This document shows, piece after piece, positions 48,501 through 55,087 of a stretch of DNA of 64,000 nt. Numbering within the stretch: position 1 is the stretch's first letter; each line of letters opens with the position of its first letter. The notes beneath the pieces were generated by a model that saw only the letters and a list, made by a program, of their open reading frames with translations, had not been told where the DNA came from and did not search any database. The position numbers were made by a program, and so were the translations under genes. The DNA lies in assembly GCA_035578905.1 (NCBI GenBank), contig JAQJVL010000306.1:786501-850500 (forward strand). The letters are read 5' to 3'. This stretch comes from Stictocephala bisonia (lineage: Eukaryota; Arthropoda; Insecta; Hemiptera; Membracidae).

Positions 48501-51500
48501 TGACATGCGTACTGAGTTGAGGCAATGAAGAAAAGCCAATTTTACGAATGGCACAACCGTTTTCGTGGAGGTTGTATAAACATTGAAGTTGACTCTCATA
48601 GTAAACGCTATTTGACTGCAACCACAGATGACAACTTTGAGCGAGTCTGTCAAACTGTCCATGCAAACTGAAAAATAACAATTGATGAAATCGCATATGA
48701 GGTAAATTTATCTACACAACAATTCTTAGGTGCTTTCAAGATACTATTAGGAAGAAATGGCCTGAAAAATGAGCAGAAAACAACTGGATTTTGCTGCATG
48801 ACCCCTGCACATTGATCCCTCTAAGTATGTAACTAGGTTGTCAAGCTCCGCATTACCATGCTAGAACACACTCCCTACTCGCCTGGCCCAATGCCAGCCG
48901 ATTTCTTCCTGTTCCTGTTCTTCCTGTTATAGAGAAAATGTCAATAAAAGGAAAAAGATTTGTAGATGCAAAAGCTGTCAGAATAAACGTGACAAAAGTT
49001 TTGAAATACATTTTAAAAAATAAGCGTGAAAAGTGTTTTGAATGTCTGTATGACCATAGGGACAAGTGTATTGTTGTAGGAGGAGAGTATTTTGAAGGAA
49101 AATAGGTTTGTAAATTTTTATCATTGTCCAATAAATATATTTCAACCGATTCTGGGAACTTTTTCAGTATACCTCGTATCAACAAAATGTGAGTGTAAAG
49201 TGAGAACAAGGTTAACCCTAGACGTGGCAGCTAAGAAACTATAGTGGCAAGCCAGTTTTCACTGTTTTGATCTTAATACTTAAAAATCTGTGAAAAATAC
49301 TTTTTTGCACTAAACTACCATGCTTTATATTTTTTTGTTTAGAAATAACTTAATATTATATTCGTATGCTTTGCCCTGTTTTACATATATGTATATCATT
49401 TTTATTGTAAGTAAAATATGAAAGTCTATAAATCTTAATATACATATACATAATAATAAAATATAACAAAATGTTTACTGTCAAAATCAAAATTTACAAA
49501 GTGTGTAACAAAAGGTTCTTTTCATAATATGTTCTTAGACACAAGTCATAATAATATGATAATGAAAATTGCACTAAAATGGGTGCACTAATATGGGGGA
49601 GTGGCTAAAATGGGGGGGAATTGATGAAATAACCCACTAATAAAAGTAATTAAAAAAAAAAAAAAAACACAGGTAATAGATTGAATAAATAAACCACTAA
49701 TAAAAGACTAATAAAAATAATTACAATAAAATAAAAAAAACACACAAACACTGTAACAATAACTATAAAAGATATATGTGAACCGTAGCGGCTGAGTGGA
49801 ATAACCACGATGGCCTGACATGACATGGCACAATGAAACATTTGTCTTTTCAACAGCTGAAATAAACTAGGCCAAGCTGTAAATAGGTGCCAAATTAAGT
49901 ATTCCTTGTTGACAATTTCATAACGAATTGAAACCTATAAGAATCGAGTATATAAACAATACTGTTACTTAGTAACAGTGGAAAACAGTTTGATACCAAT
50001 TTGGTATTGTTTGCCATTACAGGAAATAAAAAAAACACCCATTCAAATAAAATTCGAATGACATTGATAATGACCATTTAGAAAGAATACGAATGGTTTG
50101 CTTTGTTGCCAAGAAAATTCACAATTCAGGGATGTAGCTCTTTACTTTCGCACACAAAAATTACCGACCGTAAATATTAGGGGAAAAGTGTGTTATTTTG
50201 CCATAAATGCTCAGGTGCAGGGAAATTTGTTGAGTACAAGTTTTGTATTACTCTTATTTCTTTATTTGCAAAAATTCAGTTTGGCGTATTTTCATCAAAA
50301 TTTAATAATTATTACTCTTGAGAACATTCCAAGTTTAATGATATATAATATGATAGGTTTTAATGATAATTTGTGTGACAAAATAGCCACTAAAAATAGG
50401 CTTGTAAATTCGATACCAATGGTATCGTTTACCACTGGAGAAACACTTTTAAGCGATACCATATTCTTTGCCACATCTAGGGTTAAAGACCAAAGACTCT
50501 AATGGTTGATTAATTGGTTTTTGGGCAAGCAAGAGCAGTGACAGTGATTTATTTTTTAGAGTATATGACAAAATAATCAGTGTTACAAATTAATCTGTTT
50601 GTATTCATCAAAATGCAAAAATTGAGAAACATTTAGCTAACTGTAAAAGGAAACCTGTCCTTGTTTGAATAAAACTTGCAATAGTGACCCTAATGTTCTT
50701 CCTGTAAGGCAAGCTTGTTCTGTACATGCTCAAGTGACGCAGTTTCAAATAACATACTAATTTTTGTATGGTGAAAGGTTTCTCCACACATTTTGGAGTA
50801 AAACAGTACACAATTATCTACTAATAATATAGTTATATTTTTTATTATTTTATTATAATATGCTTGTAAATTACCCAAAATTGCCTATCAGTAAAAGGAA
50901 TTTTTACTTACCATGGTTCAATTAAAGGATCATACGTACATCTAATTCACCCAATTGCCTGTTATAAAGCTAATGTTAACATGTAAATAGCTAATTACTG
51001 TTTATACAACATAACAAATAAAGAAAGAAGACAACATAACATATCATAAAAGTGCAAATAATTAAAAAAAAAAAAACTAAATTTGAATGAGTAGTTACTT
51101 GGGATTCAACATTTAATAACAGGCAAACTTCTACGGTGATTTATAACAAATAATGGTATGAAATTTAACATTGTTATAAGAAGTCATAAATTGAAGATGA
51201 CAGACTCTTTACGGAGTACTCTCTGTTAAAAATTGCTGTTCTTCAGACTCTGCTATTAGTACACAAAGTTCTGTTGTTAGAGAAGTCTTTTTATCTAAAG
51301 AAAAACTTATTTCCAGAGGTGAAACGAGACCTCGTAGCACTCGGCATGATGATTTGCTTCATATACGGCACCTAGGGTGTGTCTGAAATGGGGAAGAAAA
51401 ATTGTCCCATGTGTACAACTCTCTGCCATCTGACTTGAAAAGTAATACTTTTCCCAGTTTCAAAACAAAAGTAAAGGACTTTCTATTAAATAAAATGTTA

Positions 51501-52062
51501 GAGCCATAGAAAATTGTACTACTTTATTTATTTTACTCCATGTGATTTTTTTTGTTTGACCTAACTTGTAAAACAGAATCTGTAATTTGAAGTTTGTTTT
51601 AAATAAAGACCTTATTTATTTATTATTTACATCAAACTTTAAGTTAGAACAAAAACTTACTTTCATAGCCACTGATGCCCAAGTCAGAATTTGGCCTCAC
51701 CAACAAGTGCTCTCCACCTTCCTCTGTCCACTGCCTCCTAAGTTGTAGCTCCAAGTCTTGACACCATTCCACCATCTTCTCTTTAGTCTACCTTGAGGTC
51801 TTCTTCCTTCCGGTATTCAATTTCTTGCTTCTTTCAGTAGCATCCCTTGGTCTCTGTGCCATATATCTTTGGCCCATCTCAATCTTCTTGATTTTAAGAA
51901 AAGAAAATAATGTGGAATAAACACTGAGGTAAAAATGTGATAGGATACATGAGTTTTATGTTTCCTTGTAATAAACAAGAGTCCATATCATAGTTTGTGA
52001 CTGAATTAGTTGAGCTTGGTACATTATTCCAATATATTCAATATATAAAAAAAGCCAATTAT

Positions 52063-52124
<62 letters not shown>

Positions 52125-55045
52125 AACTGAAATATTTGAAAGAAAAAAAAATAAAATAGATTGAAATTCAGTATTAGGGAGCAAAATAATTAATCATTAA
52201 TAATTATCATAATATTGTGCTTTTGAACAGAAGATGAGCTGTATTTTGTAGACCAACAAGGAGGGGCTTCACAGCCTCAGGGGCTCCGTATGATGGGAGC
52301 CCCCTCTCCTGGCACTGCCCAGCCAACTCCCCAACAGCCTACCCAGCCACAACAACAACCTCAGGTAACCATTTTCTTTTTTTATTTTTCCTTGCTTCGT
52401 TATATCTATTAAAGAAAGTCATACATTTGTTCTCAATTTCCGTCTGAATAAGCACTCTTTTTAGATCCACTCTTATATTGCTTCTCCCCACAAGTCTGAC
52501 TGTCTCTTGACTTCCTTTCTTCTACCAAATTTGCTAATCATCCCTTTGACAGCCTCCTTATTCTCAATTTTTAAACTGTCTTATGTTTGCTCTGTTGATA
52601 TTCAAATTTATCTCTTGACTACTACTTGTGTGTAAATTTCCTATGTCATTTTCTTCCTTTTTATATTAGTTAAGTTGTAAGAATTTTTATATTCTTGCTT
52701 AGCTGATAAATAATTTCGTAAGACCAATTTATGTTAGGTTTTAACAAATAAGACAAGAATGTTACTAGCTAGATATTGTTCATATCCCAGAACAAAGGGA
52801 TTTATCTTTACTCATCATCTCAATGGAGGACAAATGAGGTCAAGTTACGCTGAACTGGCTAAAGATGGGCATGTATTTTAATGATTTGAATGACCACAAA
52901 AGTAAAAATCTGAGGTCTATGAGAAAAAAATGAGAGCTGATGATTTTAGAAATTATACTGATTGAAGGGATTAAATTGGTCAAATGAATGAGAGCTTTGG
53001 GAACAAACTAATTTTAAGTCAGTTAGTTTATAAACTATTTAATGACAGTCAGTTTGTGCTGCTTTTGTATTTTCTTAATTTCGAGGTACTGTAAGAATAA
53101 AAATTAAGAATTGAAAAAAAAATGAATAAGAAATATCTTATTATATAAATAAATGAGATTATATTGCACATAGTCAAATAAGTGAAAAAAAACATATTTC
53201 CCTCTCATAAAATATCAAATAAATATAATGATTTAAGGAGCTGATTTGATATAGTCTATATATATAAAATCCAATGTATGTTTGTTTGTCTGTCTGTCCT
53301 TTATGCGCTACCAAACCGTCCAGCCGATTGCCATGAAACTTGGGGAAGTTGTTCTATGTACCCCAGGGAAGGTTTTTGTCCTATTCCCGTTTCTTTAATC
53401 CCTCAGGGCTCCATCCCTTGGACTTCTAAAGTTTCGATGTTAATCCAATAGCAGGATGCATGAAGGTATAATAAGTCAAATATAAAAAGAATATCAGCTG
53501 TGGGTTTTAAATATGTCAAAATTATACTGTTTATATTTTTATGTTTTGATTTCTTGTGAAGCTATATTAATTGATTGATTTATTTGATTAACAGCTATTA
53601 AATAAAAACAAATATAATAAAATTGTGGTAGGCAAAACTTTCAAAATTTAAAAATAATTGAGTACAGTAGTAAACTACACAAAACATCAGCTGTTGTAAA
53701 TTGGATACTATGTAAACTGAAAGGTTGCTGCACATTTCAATGATACAATCAAAACTCAATATTATGACCGGCAAAGCGGGCGGGTACAGCTAGTAGACCA
53801 TAAAATACCATTAAATTAGGGATTTGGGGTGCTGCGCTTTGCTACTATCTCATGGTAGAACTCAACAGGTAAAAAGTTCATGTATTTACTCAGAGAACTG
53901 TGATCAACAGGTCACAGGCTGTGTTTTAGCCCACAGGCTACTTCATCTCTGGCAAAGGTTCCTAGAGTCCTCATGGGTTGGTTCTTAGGCCTTTATAATT
54001 CCTAATTTTCACCAATGACATTATTGAAATATTATCACACAGTGCATAAATAATTCTTTACCCTAGTAGTAAAGAAAAATCTAAGATTTGACTGTTTACT
54101 AAGGATACTAATCTACTATTTCTATGCTATTTGAGAGGTCTACCAGGAATAGTATGGGGCAATGATAATAAAGTGTGCCTTTATGCAGATGATACAAATA
54201 TAATTGTAACTGCAGAAAGTGAAGAACAAATTGAAATTACCTCTCACATTGGCTTATCATTGGTAAAAGATTTTCTTAACAGTAAAAATCTTCTTTTGAA
54301 TTCAAGTAAATCTAATTTTATTTCCTTTTCCACAAAACAAGCCAAAATAAAATTAAGCCCCACAATATTTGAAGAAAATGAGATTCTAAACCAAATAGAA
54401 GAAACCACATTTTTAGGAATAGTTATAGACAAAAATTTAACTTGGAATGGGCATGTAAATCTTGTTGTGAGAAAAACTTCAAGTGGTCTTTATGCTCTAA
54501 TGAGAATGGCACATTCATGTAATATTGAAACATTAAAATCCATTTATTATGCATTAATCCATTCACATATTTCCTATGGAATTTGTATATACCATAGGAA
54601 ATATGTGAATGTACACCACAACTACAAAAATTTAGACAGAATTTTAATTCAGCAAAAAAGAGCGCTAAGAATAATGTTTAATTTGAAACAATCAGACTCT
54701 GCTAAACATTTATTTTCAAAACTTAAAATTTTTACAGTGTATAGTCTATATATTTATGAGACAGTAAAATTAATTTTTTTTAACAGTAAAATTGCAATAG
54801 GTAACACCGTACATCAATATAACACTCGACCACATAGACTGATTGAACAACATAGACTGTGTTTTTTTGAAAAGAAAATTACTTTTAAAGGAAGCAAGTT
54901 TTTTTAAAGTTTACCACAAATTATCAAACAGAGAAAATCAAAATAAATTTCTTAAATTATTAAAAGAGTTTTTGATAGACTCATCATTTTACTCAACTAA
55001 TGAATTTATACCTTTGAACCATTAAAATGGGATTTTATTGCTAGC

Positions 55046-55087
<42 letters not shown>

